NCBI RefSeq assembly: GCF_000376945.1
Contig: NZ_AQXU01000021.1
Location: 186,001 to 250,000 of the forward strand
Direction of reading: 5' to 3'
Length of the DNA stretch: 64,000 nucleotides
DNA from: Leeia oryzae DSM 17879
Lineage (GTDB): Bacteria > Pseudomonadota > Gammaproteobacteria > Burkholderiales > Leeiaceae
Below, piece after piece: positions 22,756-32,293 of this stretch (the stretch's first letter is position 1; each line of letters opens with the position of its first letter). The notes beneath the pieces were generated by a model that saw only the letters and a list, made by a program, of their open reading frames with translations, ran no database searches and was not told the DNA's origin. Made by a program: the position numbers and the translations under genes.

Positions 22756-25700
22756 CTAGGCCAGCGTACCAGTCGTCCTTGCCTTGAGCAGCCGGTTCAG
22801 TACCGACACCGGATGCGGCAGGCTGGCACCGCTTTCGAGCTGGCTCTGGCAGCGGCAAGAATAACCGGTGGCCATCAACTGGCCCGCCTTGGACGGGTCT
22901 TCGACCTGCTTGCGCCAGCTCTGGTCATAAATGGTGGCAGACGTGGCACGATGCTGGCTTTCGTGCCCATAGGTACCCGCCATGCCGCAACAACCGGTTT
23001 TAGGCACCTGTAGCGTGACGCCCATGGCCGCAAACACCTGCTGCCACTGGCTGGCTGCCTGCGGCACGTTGGTTTTTTCACTGCAGTGGGGCAGTAACCA
23101 GGCCGGTGCGGATACCGTTGCAGCCGCCGGTAACGGATGGCGAGTCAGCCAGTCCGTCAGCCATTCCTGCACCAGTTGTACCGCCGGCAAGTCTTCATCC
23201 GGCAAGGCCTTGGCGTATTCGGAACGGTACGTGAGCGTCATCGACGGGTCGACCCCCACCAGCGGCACGCCGGTTCCGGCCAGCGCTTTCAGTTGTGCCG
23301 CGTTACGGCTGGCCACGCGCTGGAACCAGCCCAGAAAACCATGTACATGCAGCGGTTTGCCATTGGGCCGCAGCGGTGCCAGCCAGGGTTTGCCACCCAG
23401 CTGCCGGATCAGCTCGATCAGGTCCAGCAGCACTTGCGGCTCGAAAAAGCGGGTAAACGCATCCTGCACAATCACCACGCTACGGGCCAGGTCTTCACTG
23501 CGCTGCGCCCGCAAAGCGGCGGGCGATGCCATCTGCACCCCCTGCTGCCTGGCCAGCGCCAGCACATCTACCGTGGCCATGGCCGGCGTGTGTACCAGAC
23601 CGATGCGGCGCAAGCCCCATTGCCCGGCCCGGCTCTGCGTCAGCAGGTTATACAGCGAGGGCGCTTTGGCCAGCACCGGCACCACAAACTCCAGTGCCGT
23701 CACGGCATAATCCTTGACCGGCCGCAGATAGCGCTGATGGTAGTGATAGAGGAATTTGGCCCGGAAGGTCGGCACATCCACCTTGATCGGGCATTGCCCC
23801 ACACACGACTTGCAAGCCAGACAGCCATCCATGGCCGATTTGACCTGATGCGAAAAGTCCGCCTGCCCCAGCCGGCGGGAAAGCGTATGGAACACCTGCT
23901 TCGGCACCCGCGCCACGCTGGCCCAACCGGACCCGAGCGATACCTGCGGGTAATGGCCTTGCCCGGCCAGCAGCCGCAGCCATTCGCGCACCAGCGAGGC
24001 CCGGCCCTTGGGTGAATGCTGACGCTCGCGGGTGACTTTCCAGGACGGGCACATGGCGTCGTCCTGATCATAGTTGTAACAGGCACCGTTGCCGTTGCAA
24101 TGCAGCGCTTCGTCGTATTGCTGCCGCACCGCAATCGGGATCTGGCGGTCGAACTGCCCCCGTAACGGTACTTCGTCCAGCCGGGTCAGCGCCTTGCCCG
24201 TGGGGGTGGCAATCTTGCCCGGATTGTACTGGTGGTGCGGATCAAAGCAGGCCTTGATCTGCTGCAACACCGGGTACAGCGGGCCAAAAAAACGGGGCGC
24301 GTATTCGGAACGCAAGCCTTTGCCGTGTTCACCCCACAACAGGCCATGGTATTTATGGGTCAGTGCCGCCACCCCGTCGGTAATCTGGCGGATCAGTACC
24401 TCCTGATCCGGGTCTTTCAGGTCCAGCGCCGGGCGGACATGCAACACCCCGGCATCCACATGGCCGAACATGCCGTAACGCAGGCCGTACTGGTCCAGCA
24501 GGGCGCGGAACTCGGCAATGTAGTCCGCCAGATGCTCCGGCGGTACGGCGGTGTCCTCCACAAACGGCACCGGACGGCGCCCGCCACTGGCGTTGCCCAG
24601 CAAACCGACCGCCTTCTTGCGCATCCCCCAGATGCGTCCGACGTCGGCGCTGCCACGAGCAATGGTATAGCCCAGATGGGTGCGCCCCCCGCCGTCTTCC
24701 CCTGCCAGATAGCGGGTAAAACGGTTCAGTTGCTGTTGCAGGCTGTCTTCATCCATGGCCAGACATTCAACCAGATTGATACCCTGAGTCGGGGTACCGT
24801 CGGCATTGTCGGGGAAGAACGCCCGCACTCCGTGCCAGACGCTGTCCTGCTGTGCCAGTTGCAGCACCAGCCCGTCCACCGTCTCGATGGAAGACGCTTG
24901 CTGCAGCATCAGCGCCGGCGCATCGCGCAGCGCCGCATCAAAGCTGGGGTAACGGATATTCACCAGCGCCGAGCAGGTCGGGATCGGCAAGACATTCAGG
25001 CGGGCCTCCACCACCATGCCCAGCGTCCCCTCCGAGCCGCACAGAATGGCGTTGAGGTCAAAGCGGCCATGCGCATCGTAAATGTGCGCCAGATCATAAC
25101 CGGTCAGGCAGCGGTTGAGTTTGGGAAAACACGCTTCGATGTCCGCCTGGCGGGTATCGTGAATCTTGTCCAGCAGCCGGTGGATGTCCCCCACCCGGTC
25201 TGGCCGGCGCATGACGTCGTCCAGCGCCTCTCCGTCCAGCGGCGTACTTTCCCACAGGGTGCCATCCGGCAAGACGGTAGAAAGCGTCAGCACGTGGTCA
25301 CGGGTTTTGCCATACAGGCACGACCCCTGACCGCTGGCATCGGTATTGATCATGCCGCCAATGGTCGCACGGTTAGATGTAGACAGCTCCGGTGCAAAAA
25401 ACAGCCCGTGCCCGGCCAGCGCCGCGTTCAGCTGGTCCTTGACCACGCCTGCCTGCACCCGCACCCAGCGTTCTTCCACATTGATGTCCAGAATCCGGTT
25501 CATGTGGCGGGAGATATCCACCACGATGCCGCTGGTCAACGACTGTCCGTTGGTACCCGTTCCGCCACCACGGGCGGTCAGCACCACGGCAGAAAAGCGC
25601 GGCTGGGCGGCCAGTCTGGCCAGCAGCACCACATCGGCCGTGTGTCTGGGGTAAACCACCGCATCCGGCAGCCGCTGGTAGATCGAATTATCGGTCGACG

Positions 25701-25821
25701 GCAGCAGGCGGTCGGCGTACTGGTCACTAACCTCCCCGGCAAAACCGTGAACGGTCAGCTCGGTCAGGAATTCGGCATGGATCGGTAACACCGGCGCATC
25801 CGGGACAAGGCGAGGAATCAT
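22756..25821 (-). CDS. ydiJ: D-2-hydroxyglutarate dehydrogenase, FAD and Fe-S (YdiJ type)
   Basis: Oxidises D-2-hydroxyglutarate to 2-oxoglutarate, passing electrons on through FAD and iron-sulfur clusters. 1021 residues, nearly the length of E. coli YdiJ, and the start (YADRL.STDNSIYQ.LPDAVV) matches that protein closely from memory. Domains in order: PCMH-type FAD-binding domain (about 45-280, with TARGGGTGTNGQ), FAD-linked oxidase C-terminal domain (to about 570), a ferredoxin-like motif CLACKSCVGQCPIKV near residues 664-678, and a C-terminal cysteine-rich domain with KTGCCGMAG near 943. The neighbouring aminotransferase and HglS-like gene suggest it removes D-2-hydroxyglutarate made in lysine breakdown. 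Confidence 0.92.
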   Translation of the reverse strand: MIPRLVPDAPVLPIHAEFLTELTVHGFAGEVSDQYADRLLPSTDNSIYQRLPDAVVYPRHTADVVLLARLAAQPRFSAVVLTARGGGTGTNGQSLTSGIVVDISRHMNRILDINVEERWVRVQAGVVKDQLNAALAGHGLFFAPELSTSNRATIGGMINTDASGQGSCLYGKTRDHVLTLSTVLPDGTLWESTPLDGEALDDVMRRPDRVGDIHRLLDKIHDTRQADIEACFPKLNRCLTGYDLAHIYDAHGRFDLNAILCGSEGTLGMVVEARLNVLPIPTCSALVNIRYPSFDAALRDAPALMLQQASSIETVDGLVLQLAQQDSVWHGVRAFFPDNADGTPTQGINLVECLAMDEDSLQQQLNRFTRYLAGEDGGGRTHLGYTIARGSADVGRIWGMRKKAVGLLGNASGGRRPVPFVEDTAVPPEHLADYIAEFRALLDQYGLRYGMFGHVDAGVLHVRPALDLKDPDQEVLIRQITDGVAALTHKYHGLLWGEHGKGLRSEYAPRFFGPLYPVLQQIKACFDPHHQYNPGKIATPTGKALTRLDEVPLRGQFDRQIPIAVRQQYDEALHCNGNGACYNYDQDDAMCPSWKVTRERQHSPKGRASLVREWLRLLAGQGHYPQVSLGSGWASVARVPKQVFHTLSRRLGQADFSHQVKSAMDGCLACKSCVGQCPIKVDVPTFRAKFLYHYHQRYLRPVKDYAVTALEFVVPVLAKAPSLYNLLTQSRAGQWGLRRIGLVHTPAMATVDVLALARQQGVQMASPAALRAQRSEDLARSVVIVQDAFTRFFEPQVLLDLIELIRQLGGKPWLAPLRPNGKPLHVHGFLGWFQRVASRNAAQLKALAGTGVPLVGVDPSMTLTYRSEYAKALPDEDLPAVQLVQEWLTDWLTRHPLPAAATVSAPAWLLPHCSEKTNVPQAASQWQQVFAAMGVTLQVPKTGCCGMAGTYGHESQHRATSATIYDQSWRKQVEDPSKAGQLMATGYSCRCQSQLESGASLPHPVSVLNRLLKARTTGTLA

Positions 25822-25890
25822 GGAGCTTACTTTACAAAAAACAGCTGAAAAACGGGCAGGTAGACCCTGCCCGGTATGGCGAGTGACGGA

Positions 25891-27165
25891 TTAAACCAGA
25901 TCCGCCAGGCTGCTGGCCAGACGCTGGAAGCCGTCATCAAGCTGCGTCAGCGGCATGGTCAGCGGGGGCAACAGGCGGATCACGTTACCATGTTCTCCGG
26001 CCGCAATCAGCAACAGGCCGTTGTCACGGGCCAGCACCAGCAACCGTTGCAGCTTGGCGGCGTCCGGTTTGCCGTCGGTGACGATCTCGAACGCCCGCAT
26101 CGCCCCGACGCCACGGATGGCCCCCAGATGACGGCCAGCCGGGCCGGCGGCAATGGCGCGCAAATGCGTGTCGATCCGCTCGCCAATCTCATTGGCACGG
26201 GTCAGCAGGTCTTCCTCTACCATGGCATCGCATACCGCCAGCGCCGCCGCACACGCCACCACATTGCCGGCATAGGTGCCACCCAGGCCACCGGGCGGCA
26301 GGCAGTTCATCACCGCCCCGCGGCCACTCACGGCTGCCAGCGGGAAGCCGCCAGCCAGGCTTTTGCCCATCACCAGCAAGTCCGGCCGGACCCCGCTGTG
26401 CTCGATGGCAAACCACTTGCCGCTACGGCCAAACCCGCTCTGGATTTCGTCCACAATCAGCAGAATGCCGTGCTGGTCGCAGACTTGGCGCAGGTCTTGC
26501 AAGAAACCGGTATCGGCCTGCAAAAAGCCACCTTCGCCCTGGATGGGCTCGATGACAATCGCAGCGACGTCTGCCGGGTCAATCTCCACCTTGAACAGCC
26601 GTTCCAGCGAGGCCATGGCGGCTTCGCGGCTGACGCCATTGTCCGGGCTGGCAAAAGCGGCATGGTAAACCGGGCCGGGCAACGGGCCCAGATGGTGCTT
26701 GTAGGGCTTGACCTTGGCGGTCAGCGCCAGCGTCGCCAGCGTCCGCCCGTGAAAGCCGCCATCAAAGGCAATCATGGCAGTACGGCGGGTAAACGCCCGC
26801 GCCAGCTTGATGGCATTTTCCATGGCCTCGGCCCCGCTGCTGGTCAGCATGGTGCGCGGGTCATCCAGCATGTGGCACAGCTGGGCCAGCCGGCTGGTCA
26901 GCTGCACATACGGTGCATGCGGCATGGCGTTAAAGCAGCTGTGAGTAAAGCGTTCCATTTGTGCCATGGCGGCCGCCATCACACGCGGGTGGCGGTGGCC
27001 GGTGTTCAGCACCCCGATCCCGGCGACAAAATCCAGATACTGCTTGCCATCGGTATCCCATACCAAGGCATTCTCGGCCCGGTCCATATACACCGGATGC
27101 AGGGTCTTGATGCCCTGGCTGACCGAATCGGCCCGCAACTGGTTCAGCTGTGCAGTGGTCGTCAT
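25891..27165 (-). CDS. gabT: Class III aminotransferase, GabT type
   Basis: PLP enzyme of 424 residues resembling 4-aminobutyrate aminotransferase. Motifs include LDFVAGIGVLNTGHRHP at the N-terminus, FDGGFHGRTLATLALTAK, the cofactor Asp segment LLIVDEIQSGFGRSGKWFA, and the Schiff-base lysine K268 in VMGKSLAGGFPLAAVSG. Family members act on GABA, 5-aminovalerate or 2-aminoadipate. Lying between ydiJ and an HglS-like gene, 10 bases after the latter, it may well be a 2-aminoadipate aminotransferase like the GabT homologue reported in Pseudomonas putida. The symbol reflects similarity, not proven substrate. Confidence 0.85.
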   Translation of the reverse strand: MTTTAQLNQLRADSVSQGIKTLHPVYMDRAENALVWDTDGKQYLDFVAGIGVLNTGHRHPRVMAAAMAQMERFTHSCFNAMPHAPYVQLTSRLAQLCHMLDDPRTMLTSSGAEAMENAIKLARAFTRRTAMIAFDGGFHGRTLATLALTAKVKPYKHHLGPLPGPVYHAAFASPDNGVSREAAMASLERLFKVEIDPADVAAIVIEPIQGEGGFLQADTGFLQDLRQVCDQHGILLIVDEIQSGFGRSGKWFAIEHSGVRPDLLVMGKSLAGGFPLAAVSGRGAVMNCLPPGGLGGTYAGNVVACAAALAVCDAMVEEDLLTRANEIGERIDTHLRAIAAGPAGRHLGAIRGVGAMRAFEIVTDGKPDAAKLQRLLVLARDNGLLLIAAGEHGNVIRLLPPLTMPLTQLDDGFQRLASSLADLV

Positions 27166-27175
27166 GGCAGTCTCC

Positions 27176-28216
27176 TTAGCACATGGCCGCGGTCATTTTG
27201 AAAATCCCCTGGGCGTTGCCGCTGTCAAAGCGCAAGTCCAGACGGGTTTCGCCACTTTGGGCATCCACGATGCGGTCACGGGTAATGAATTCGTAGAACG
27301 AGCCCGGTACGGTTTTCTCGACGATCTCTCCTTGCGGGCCAACAAAGCGGCGCTGCACCTGCGCGGCGCGGAAAGCGGTCTGGCGTACGGTGCCATCGCT
27401 GGAGACTTCTACCTGCGGCTTGATCGACCGGCCCAGCGCCGCCTGCTCTTCCGTCAGCGCAAACACGTCCGGCACGTGGTCGGTGGCATGGTTAAAGCAG
27501 TTACCCTCGGTGGTAATCCAGGCCATCTCGGCAGACTCCGCCAGAATGGTTTCATAATCCGCCAGCGCTGGCAGCGGGTGCTGCACGTCAAAACAGCCGA
27601 CCAGTTTGGGCAGCAGACGCACGGCTTCCATTGTCGGCAAGGCGTGTTCTGCCTGCAAACGGGCCAGCAATTGCACATCGTCAGCCGTCAGCGGGTCGGC
27701 CGACTGACCCACCACGCGACCCACCGCCGCCTGGAACGCAGGCGTAAACTGGTCTACGTGCAGTTCAGACACAAAGAACTGGGCGATCTCTTCTGGCGCA
27801 TCCAGATGCGCATACGCGCGGCCGGTCATGCGCAGCTTTGGCAGCGGATACACGCCCGCCACCGCAAACCCCAGGGGTTCCAGTACCCGCTTGAACGCCA
27901 GCTCCCCGGCTGGCAGTTGCCCCATGTCCGCCATCAGCACGGTCCGCAAGGCGCCATGGTCAAACACCACCTTGCCGCCACGCGCGACCTTGTCATCCAC
28001 ATAGGCTTTGCCTTCCGGTACGGCTTGCAGGTTTTTGTCAAACAGGGTCATGTTCATGGCTTGTGCCAATACCAGTCGTGACACGTTCGGTTTGACCGGT
28101 ACCAGAGCGGCTGTCGGTACTTCGATCATCTGGAACAGCGCCTGGGTTTTGCCGGCACCCAGTACCGATTCCAGTAATGACCAAAGCTGGGATTCTTGCG
28201 GTTGCATTGCTTGCAT
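27176..28216 (-). CDS. DUF1338 protein, HglS-like 2-oxoadipate dioxygenase/decarboxylase
   Basis: 346 residues from the ATG at 28216 (a GTG two codons earlier is possible). FDHGALRTV contains H87; NHATDHVPD contains H243; and SFYEF contains E309. The HxxE spacing (156 and 66 residues) is close to the metal triad H70/H226/E294 I recall for P. putida HglS, which converts 2-oxoadipate to D-2-hydroxyglutarate with O2. The protein is shorter than HglS (about 464), so the substrate is not certain. First gene of an operon with the aminotransferase and ydiJ, which fits transamination to 2-oxoadipate, then HglS, then D-2-hydroxyglutarate oxidation. Confidence 0.8.
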   Translation of the reverse strand: MQAMQPQESQLWSLLESVLGAGKTQALFQMIEVPTAALVPVKPNVSRLVLAQAMNMTLFDKNLQAVPEGKAYVDDKVARGGKVVFDHGALRTVLMADMGQLPAGELAFKRVLEPLGFAVAGVYPLPKLRMTGRAYAHLDAPEEIAQFFVSELHVDQFTPAFQAAVGRVVGQSADPLTADDVQLLARLQAEHALPTMEAVRLLPKLVGCFDVQHPLPALADYETILAESAEMAWITTEGNCFNHATDHVPDVFALTEEQAALGRSIKPQVEVSSDGTVRQTAFRAAQVQRRFVGPQGEIVEKTVPGSFYEFITRDRIVDAQSGETRLDLRFDSGNAQGIFKMTAAMC

Positions 28217-28345
28217 GTTCACGTCTCTCTCATCAAAAGGGGGCAGTCATGGCAGGCAGAAACCGTGTTGCTGCCTGCATTTGTGTCTGGGTAGTGTGTC
28301 GGACTACCCAATCCCTCGCAAGCGATGTATAGTTGAAAGATCATA

Positions 28346-29269
28346 ATGAAAACTCATGACCTGACCATGCGCCGAATCGTCCCCTCCCTGACTGCCCTGC
28401 AGTTTTTTGAAGCTGCCGTCCGGCACATGAGTTTTACCAGTGCCGCCAACGAACTGCATGTGACGCAAAGCGCGGTCAGCCGGCAAATCCGCCTGCTGGA
28501 GGACTTCTTGGGACAAGCCCTGTTCCAGCGGGTGAAACAGCGGCTGGTCCTGACGCCCGCCGGCGACCTGTACGCCAAAGCCGTACGCGACCTGATAGAC
28601 CGGGCAGAAGCCGCCACCTTGCAGGTGATGGCCTACAACGGCGAAGCCGGCATCCTGAAAATCGCCCTGCTGCCGACGTTTGGCTCCCGCTGGCTGATCC
28701 CCCGTCTGGGCGACTTCAGCCGCCAGCATCCGGATATCCAACTGGAGCTCTCCACCGAAGTCCGGCCGTTCGATTTTGCCAACCACCATGCCGACGTGGC
28801 CATCCACTTTGGCTTGCCCACCTGGCCGGGCGCCGTCTGCCATCGGCTAATGGGCGAATCGATGATCCCGGTGTGTGCGCCATCGCTGCTGGCAGACCGT
28901 CCGCTCCCCTTGCAGCCGGCTGACCTGCAAGACTTTACCTTGCTGCAGCTCACCACCCGGCCGCAAGCCTGGCCGGAATGGCTGGAAGCCCAGCAGCTAT
29001 CCCAGCAGACCGGCGTGCGCGGGCCGCGTTTTGAACAGTTTCATATGGTGATCCAGGCGGCGATTGCCGGGTTCGGCATGGCGGTACTGCCAGAATTTCT
29101 GATTCAGGAAGAGTTATCCAGCGGACGGCTGGTGAAGGCGTTTGATCAAACGGTTGAAAGCCGGCACGCCTACTATCTGGTCTACCCGGAGGCCCGGGCA
29201 GACATCGGCAAGATCAAGGCGTTCAAAGACTGGCTGCTGGCGTGCTGTGCCGCAGACCACACAGCCTAA
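28346..29269 (+). CDS. LysR-family transcriptional regulator (GcvA-like)
   Basis: 307 residues. The N-terminal winged helix (about residues 13-72) reads LTALQFFEAAVRHMSFTSAA, ELHVTQSAVSRQIRLLE and GQALFQRV, in the GcvA/AmpR style. The C-terminal periplasmic-binding-like domain follows from about residue 100. It is divergent from the HglS-aminotransferase-ydiJ operon across 120 bases, the usual LysR arrangement, so it probably regulates that operon. The start at 28346 lacks a good ribosome-binding sequence; an ATG at 28367 is also possible. Its stop overlaps the converging transporter gene by 4 bases. Confidence 0.9.
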   Translation: MKTHDLTMRRIVPSLTALQFFEAAVRHMSFTSAANELHVTQSAVSRQIRLLEDFLGQALFQRVKQRLVLTPAGDLYAKAVRDLIDRAEAATLQVMAYNGEAGILKIALLPTFGSRWLIPRLGDFSRQHPDIQLELSTEVRPFDFANHHADVAIHFGLPTWPGAVCHRLMGESMIPVCAPSLLADRPLPLQPADLQDFTLLQLTTRPQAWPEWLEAQQLSQQTGVRGPRFEQFHMVIQAAIAGFGMAVLPEFLIQEELSSGRLVKAFDQTVESRHAYYLVYPEARADIGKIKAFKDWLLACCAADHTA

Positions 29270-30144
29270 CTGCCTCGGCGCGCCTGCAGAATCCCGCCCA
29301 GAATCAGCACCCCGCCCAGCAGCTGGCCGGTCGTGAGTGTCTGGTTGAACAGCAGCCAAGCAGCAATGGCCGCCACCAGCGGTTGCACAAACAGGCCAAT
29401 GGCAGAAAACCCGGCCGTCAGCCGCTGCATGGCACTGGCGATCAGGGTCTGGCCGATGATCTGGCACACCAGCGCCAGTGCCAGCAGTGGCCACCACAAC
29501 ACCAGTGACCCCGGCAGCCAGTTGGGTTCGACACCCAACGACAACGCCAGCAGCATCACCCCGCCAATGAGCGTATTGGTCCACATCACCCACAAGGTAC
29601 TGTGCTTTCTGAGGGCCATTTTCAGGGCCAGCAGGTAACCGGTGTACATGCAGGCCGACACAAAGGCGATGAAGTCCCCCCAGCCGGCATGCGGCATGTC
29701 CGGGCTCGGCGCCACAATGTGCGGCCAGAGCAGCATCAGCATGCCGATCACCGCCAGCAGCAAGCCCACACCGTAGGTGCGCCATTGCAGCGGCTCGTTC
29801 AGCCATAGCCAGGCTATCAGCGTCATCAGCAGCGGGCCAACAGCCCCGATCAGGGTGGCATGCGCCACCGAGGTCAGCCGCAAAGAGGCATGCCACAGCG
29901 ACAAATCACCGGCAAAGCAGAGGGCCGCCAGCACAATCATCAGGCTGACCTTTTGCTCGCCTTCACCGGGCGAACGCCGCCACAGCCAGAACAGGAACGG
30001 TGTGGCCAGCAGCATGCGCCAGGCGGCAATGGCAATCGGACCAACATCACTGAACAGCGGGAAAATAGGCGCAAAACCGATACTGGCCGCCCCCAGCAGC
30101 AAAGAGACCAGCGCCAGGGTATTCACACGGGAGGGGGAAGACAT
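29266..30144 (-). CDS. EamA/DMT-family transporter
   Basis: Inner-membrane permease of the drug/metabolite superfamily, 292 residues from the ATG at 30144 (AAGG 8 bases upstream). About ten hydrophobic helices in two repeats are visible, including GPLLMTLIAWLWLNEPLQW and LTAGFSAIGLFVQPLVAAIA with the typical EamA proline-rich turns. Substrate cannot be read from sequence; family members export amino acids or metabolites. It converges on the LysR gene and stands alone. Confidence 0.88.
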   Translation of the reverse strand: MSSPSRVNTLALVSLLLGAASIGFAPIFPLFSDVGPIAIAAWRMLLATPFLFWLWRRSPGEGEQKVSLMIVLAALCFAGDLSLWHASLRLTSVAHATLIGAVGPLLMTLIAWLWLNEPLQWRTYGVGLLLAVIGMLMLLWPHIVAPSPDMPHAGWGDFIAFVSACMYTGYLLALKMALRKHSTLWVMWTNTLIGGVMLLALSLGVEPNWLPGSLVLWWPLLALALVCQIIGQTLIASAMQRLTAGFSAIGLFVQPLVAAIAAWLLFNQTLTTGQLLGGVLILGGILQARRGS

Positions 30145-30274
30145 TCGGAACAACCTTAACTCAAGCCGCCATCAAACGCTGGAGGCACATATGACTTATC
30201 GCAGATGGCAGGTAGACAGAATCCGCCGGGGGATGGGGCGCCTGGCCAGTGCCAACGCCCCTCTGTTTTTACGT

Positions 30275-31183
30275 TTATTGCAGCACGATCGGCGCGTCAC
30301 CATCCGTCTCGTCGGCGTCGCCCGTTTCATCATCCTCTTCTTCGCTGCCCTGCATCGCCCAGTATAGGCGGTCCGGCAGATAGCTACCCATCCCGAGCCG
30401 ATAGGCTTCGTCCAGCGCCTGCCAGGTGTAATCCTGCGCATCCAGCACCGCTTCGCGCATCATCAGCCCGTTGGCCAGGCCGGTGGCAATCCCGGCCGAC
30501 AAGGTGGCACTGGCGCCGTGGTAACTGTGCGGCAAACGCTGCCACGAAGTTTCCAGCACCTTGCCTTCCTGATCCTGATACAGGCGGTTGATAACCTCAG
30601 TGGTCGGGTCCATGGTGCCGGTAATCAGCACGTATTCTGCGCCCATGGCCAGAATCCCGGCAGCCAGGTCATCCACGCTCAGCTCTTCCGTACCATCTTC
30701 GTCTTCATCCTCGTCCGCATCATCAATCTGGTCACGCAGCAGGCGGCGGGCTTCCAGCAGGTTCAGCGTCACCAGCGTAGCTTGCGGCAACAGCATTTCA
30801 TTCAGGGCATCGATCACGTCGTCTTCGGCCAGCTGGTCGCCACGGCGGGAGGCCAGACACGGGTCGATGATCAGCGGAATGTCCGGGTAATCGGCCACAA
30901 TCTCGGCAATGGCGGCCACGCCTTCCACGCTGCCGACCATGCCGATCTTGAACGCCGCAACCGGCATGTCTTCCAGCAGGGTGCGGGCCTGATCGGCAAT
31001 CCACTCGGCGTCGAGCTTGTGGACGGCTTCCACGCCCAGCGTATCCTGAATGGTAATGGCGGTAATCACGGACAAGGGATGACCACCCATGCTGGCGATG
31101 GTCATGATATCGGCCTGGACACCGTTGCCCCCCGTAGGATCAGAGGCGGCAAATGTTAAAACAATAGGAGGTGTATCCGACAT
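30275..31183 (-). CDS. thiD: Second HMP/HMP-P kinase homologue with acidic insert and tail
   Basis: Ribokinase-like pyrimidine kinase of 302 residues, start fixed at [19 protein letters not shown] (ATG at 31183). It keeps GGNGVQADI, the KIGMVGS loop, [12 protein letters not shown] and a C-terminal [14 protein letters not shown] anion hole, where GTGCT of ordinary ThiD is GASAT. A run of acidic residues ([15 protein letters not shown], about 150-164) interrupts the fold, and the C-terminal 25 residues are almost all Asp, Glu and Gly. It is divergent from rubredoxin, as in other betaproteobacteria, so this may be the ancestral thiD locus; the operon copy is at 15361-16173. Activity on HMP or pyridoxal is not assured. 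Confidence 0.85.
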   Translation of the reverse strand: MSDTPPIVLTFAASDPTGGNGVQADIMTIASMGGHPLSVITAITIQDTLGVEAVHKLDAEWIADQARTLLEDMPVAAFKIGMVGSVEGVAAIAEIVADYPDIPLIIDPCLASRRGDQLAEDDVIDALNEMLLPQATLVTLNLLEARRLLRDQIDDADEDEDEDGTEELSVDDLAAGILAMGAEYVLITGTMDPTTEVINRLYQDQEGKVLETSWQRLPHSYHGASATLSAGIATGLANGLMMREAVLDAQDYTWQALDEAYRLGMGSYLPDRLYWAMQGSEEEDDETGDADETDGDAPIVLQ

Positions 31184-31279
31184 GGTGGGCGCTTTGAGAA
31201 CGTTCAAGTAGAATACCATTCTAACCGAAGCAGCCTGATTGTGCTGCCTGTTCGTACCGAGATTGGAAAAGGTAGAGAA

Positions 31280-31444
31280 ATGAAAAGTTATATGTGCCTG
31301 ATTTGCGGCTTTATCTATGATGAAGAAGCCGGCCGGCCGGAAGACAACATCCCCCCTGGCACCCGCTGGGAAGACGTCCCGATGAACTGGACCTGCCCGG
31401 ACTGCGGCGCCCGCAAAGACGACTTTGAAATGGTGGAGATCTAA
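31280..31444 (+). CDS. Rubredoxin
   Basis: Small electron carrier with a single iron bound by four cysteines. 54 residues from the ATG at 31280, preceded by AAAGGTAGAG. The ligands are in [12 protein letters not shown] and [13 protein letters not shown] (CxxC twice), with the conserved acidic [17 protein letters not shown] between. It is followed after 3 bases by the M48 protease gene. Its redox partner is not evident here. Confidence 0.95.
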   Translation: MKSYMCLICGFIYDEEAGRPEDNIPPGTRWEDVPMNWTCPDCGARKDDFEMVEI

Positions 31445-31447
31445 ATC

Positions 31448-32284
31448 ATGGCCCGACAACGCTGGGGCAAACTCGCCCTGATCGTACTGACCGCGGCGAC
31501 CGTCGGGCTGACCGCCTGCAGGCATGTACAAACTACAAATAGTGGTAATGTCGATGTTAACCGCAAGCAGTACATGCTGGTCAGTGCACAAGAAACCGAC
31601 CAGATGGCCGCTACCGCCTACCAGCAGACCCTGCAACAGGCGACCGGCAGCCATACACTCAACACCGACAAACGCATGACCGAGCGCGTGCGCGGCATCG
31701 CCCAGCGGCTGATTGCCCAAGTCGGCGTGTTCCGCAGCGACGCCAGCAAATGGCCGTGGGAAGTCAACGTCCAGCAAAGCAATGAGCTTAACGCCTATTG
31801 CATGGCCGGCGGCAAAATCATGGTTTATAGCGGCCTGATTACCCAGCTGAAACTGACCGACGACGAACTGGCCGCCGTGATGGGCCACGAAATGGCGCAT
31901 GCGCTACGCGAACATTCGCGCGAGCGCCTGTCGCAAGCCTACGGTACTTCGCTGGCCCTCAGTATTGTCGGCAAGGCCGCTAAACTGGATACTGGCAGCC
32001 AGGATCTACTGGGAAAAGCCTTGGATGTAGCTTACATTCTGCCATACAGCCGCAAGCACGAAACGGAAGCCGATCTGATGGGCATCGAACTCTCCGCCCG
32101 CGCCGGTTTCGACCCGCGCGCCGCCATCAGCCTGTGGAAAAAAATGGGCAGCGCCGGTGGCAGCAAGCCGCCAGAACTGCTGTCCACCCACCCGTCAGAC
32201 AAAACCCGTATGACCACCCTGGAAAATGCCATCCCCAAAGTGCTGCCGCTGTATGAAGCCGCACGCAAAACCCGCAAAGGCTAA
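31448..32284 (+). CDS. M48-family metalloprotease lipoprotein
   Basis: 278 residues. An N-terminal signal with lipobox LTAC (Cys24) predicts an outer-membrane-associated lipoprotein facing the periplasm. The zinc motif HEMAH is at 147-151, followed by HETEADLMGIELSARAGFDP supplying the third ligand. Resembles E. coli LoiP/YcaL and the protease part of BepA, which clear misassembled envelope proteins, but lacks their TPR region. It follows rubredoxin after 3 bases and precedes hemJ by 9, so the three are probably one transcript. Confidence 0.9.
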   Translation: MARQRWGKLALIVLTAATVGLTACRHVQTTNSGNVDVNRKQYMLVSAQETDQMAATAYQQTLQQATGSHTLNTDKRMTERVRGIAQRLIAQVGVFRSDASKWPWEVNVQQSNELNAYCMAGGKIMVYSGLITQLKLTDDELAAVMGHEMAHALREHSRERLSQAYGTSLALSIVGKAAKLDTGSQDLLGKALDVAYILPYSRKHETEADLMGIELSARAGFDPRAAISLWKKMGSAGGSKPPELLSTHPSDKTRMTTLENAIPKVLPLYEAARKTRKG

Positions 32285-32293
32285 GCGCAACGG

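Noticed and set aside
23660-24160. Possible separate Fe-S protein gene within ydiJ
   Set aside because: The ferredoxin motif is in frame with the FAD domains of one 1021-residue protein; the alternative frames have no motif.
24232-25788. Open frame of 518 codons antisense to ydiJ
   Set aside because: Shadow of a well-recognised dehydrogenase gene with no independent support.
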